Virus record (IMG/VR): IMGVR_UViG_3300036945_000079
Coordinates: 1-38,820 of that record
DNA length: 38,820 bases
Source: a virus
Reading direction: 5' to 3' (one strand)
Of the stretch, positions 38,128 through 38,820 are shown in pieces; position 1 is the first letter of the stretch, and each line of letters begins with the position of its first letter. Below the pieces are notes generated by a model. That model did no database searches, had not been told where the DNA came from, and saw nothing but the letters and a program-made list of their open reading frames with translations. The position numbers and the translations under genes are program-made.

Positions 38128-38820
38128 TCATCCTATGGACGCCGTATGCCGCATTACCTCGCCACGTTCACGATGCACCGTGATGCACTTCATAGTTGAC
38201 CTGCCGGTGTACCCAAAGGCCGAAGCCGCAGCGTCACGAGTTGTGATGGCTCGATGGCTTTCCCAGAACATGCCGCCAAGGTCTTTACTGCTGTCCTGAT
38301 GGATGTGACCAGTATCTAGATACCGCCAGTATGTACGTCCCCAGATCGGCGCATGAGCGTCGGCGGCCTGCATCACAATGCGATCTGGCTTTGTTTTGTC
38401 GCCGTGGTGCGCTGTCAGCATATTGCGGCCAAATTCCCAGACCCACAGCTTCGCCGGGTTAAAGTGAACTGTCACGCGGTCGTCGGCTTCGTATTTAAAC
38501 ACCAGCGCGATGGCCAGCATCTGGGTAAAGTCCGGGTCATGATTGCCGGCCAATATCACAACGTCGATGTTTTTATGTTTGGCTTTAGCCGCCTCAATTA
38601 TATTGACGTGCGCCTTGACTGCAGCCATCGCCGCCTGTGCAAAACGGCCGTCAACATCAAGGATGTGGCCGCTGGTCGGCGTCATGTTTTTACTGTCGTT
38701 CTGATGCAGCGTATCGCCAAGGTTCAGTATGATTGCCCTGTCGGTATATGGCGCAGCACTGATCAGCATTGCAGATGCCTCTGAGAGGCGCTGTGCGGCG
38801 ATTTCAACGCTATACTCTGC
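38128..38820 (-). CDS. Metallophosphoesterase with N-terminal HTH, 3' part (5' part at 556..1)
   Basis: This end of the window holds the C-terminal part of the 373-aa protein; the first 127 bases overlap the copy at 1-127. Metal-binding motifs seen here are 'LNLGDTLH' (G178-D179), 'LAGNHD' (235-238), 'LTAHHGD' and 'DTGHIHQD', which with D130-V-H132 in the other part complete the calcineurin-like set. The product may cleave DNA or cyclic nucleotides; phage members with an HTH are probably nucleases for DNA processing or host DNA degradation. The gene is followed by 45 bases and then the nozzle gene. Confidence 0.88.
   Translation of the reverse strand, partial: AEYSVEIAAQRLSEASAMLISAAPYTDRAIILNLGDTLHQNDSKNMTPTSGHILDVDGRFAQAAMAAVKAHVNIIEAAKAKHKNIDVVILAGNHDPDFTQMLAIALVFKYEADDRVTVHFNPAKLWVWEFGRNMLTAHHGDKTKPDRIVMQAADAHAPIWGRTYWRYLDTGHIHQDSSKDLGGMFWESHRAITTRDAAASAFGYTGRSTMKCITVHRERGEVMRHTASIG
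38694..38820. repeat. Terminal direct repeat, copy 2 (contig circularisation overlap)
   Basis: Identical to bases 1-127 over all 127 positions. See copy 1: assembly overlap of a circular contig is the simplest reading. Confidence 0.95.

Noticed and set aside
1-38820. CRISPR array, insertion sequence, integrase or attachment site
   Set aside because: No regularly spaced identical repeats with unique spacers, no transposase or recombinase-like product, and no tRNA-like attachment sequence were seen.

Overview
The window is a complete, circularly assembled genome of a tailed double-stranded DNA phage, most likely a podovirus. The first 127 bases and the last 127 bases are identical, so the contig closes on itself and the non-redundant genome is 38,693 bp. 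No integrase, CI-type repressor pair, RNA polymerase or DNA polymerase gene is visible, so I read it as probably virulent and dependent on host polymerases. The moderately GC-rich coding sequence and the protein families (phage Dcm with a 'YYNEYDP' start, DUF6378-like, RepA-like primase-helicase, SU10-type capsid and adaptor) suggest an alphaproteobacterial host, perhaps Rhodobacterales. The host assignment is inference.

Layout. Two divergent promoters face away from each other at about 21.07-21.16 kb. The rightward operon (21.2-24.7 kb) carries about a dozen small genes plus a C5 cytosine methyltransferase; a second long gene is nested in another frame inside the methyltransferase. The leftward operon runs from 21.05 kb down to 1, through the contig junction, and on to 24.72 kb. 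In order of transcription it encodes: an HTH regulator, DUF6378-like protein, RuvC-like resolvase, HTH protein, PD-(D/E)XK nuclease, SSB, HNH endonuclease, primase-helicase, dCTP deaminase, two unknowns, a second HNH endonuclease, TerS, a small protein, TerL, a 652-aa-class unknown, adaptor, virion and fibre proteins, a four-gene membrane/lysis set, GH19 endolysin, metallophosphoesterase (split by the contig ends), tail nozzle, further virion proteins, a lytic-transglycosylase ejection protein, a glycine-rich internal protein, portal, scaffold, major capsid, head accessory proteins and a second tail fibre. It ends at a hairpin terminator at 24.66-24.69 kb. Most genes overlap by 1-14 bases (ATGA, TGATG, TAATG, GTGA, TTGA), so translation is probably coupled along both operons.

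Non-coding structure is richer than usual. A three-way-junction RNA lies between primase-helicase and dCTP deaminase. A rightward small RNA with its own promoter and terminator lies antisense to the primase leader and shows C-rich loops. A hairpin covers the ribosome binding site of one HNH endonuclease gene and overlaps a candidate internal promoter, as in I-TevI-type control. Short tandem or inverted repeats lie near the replication gene and near TerS and could be origin or packaging sites. The item I find most striking is the nested gene: a 377-aa 'WPTP' protein fully overlapping the methyltransferase, with its own Shine-Dalgarno sequence and five WPTP-like motifs that coincide with five 'ADT'-like motifs in the methyltransferase frame.
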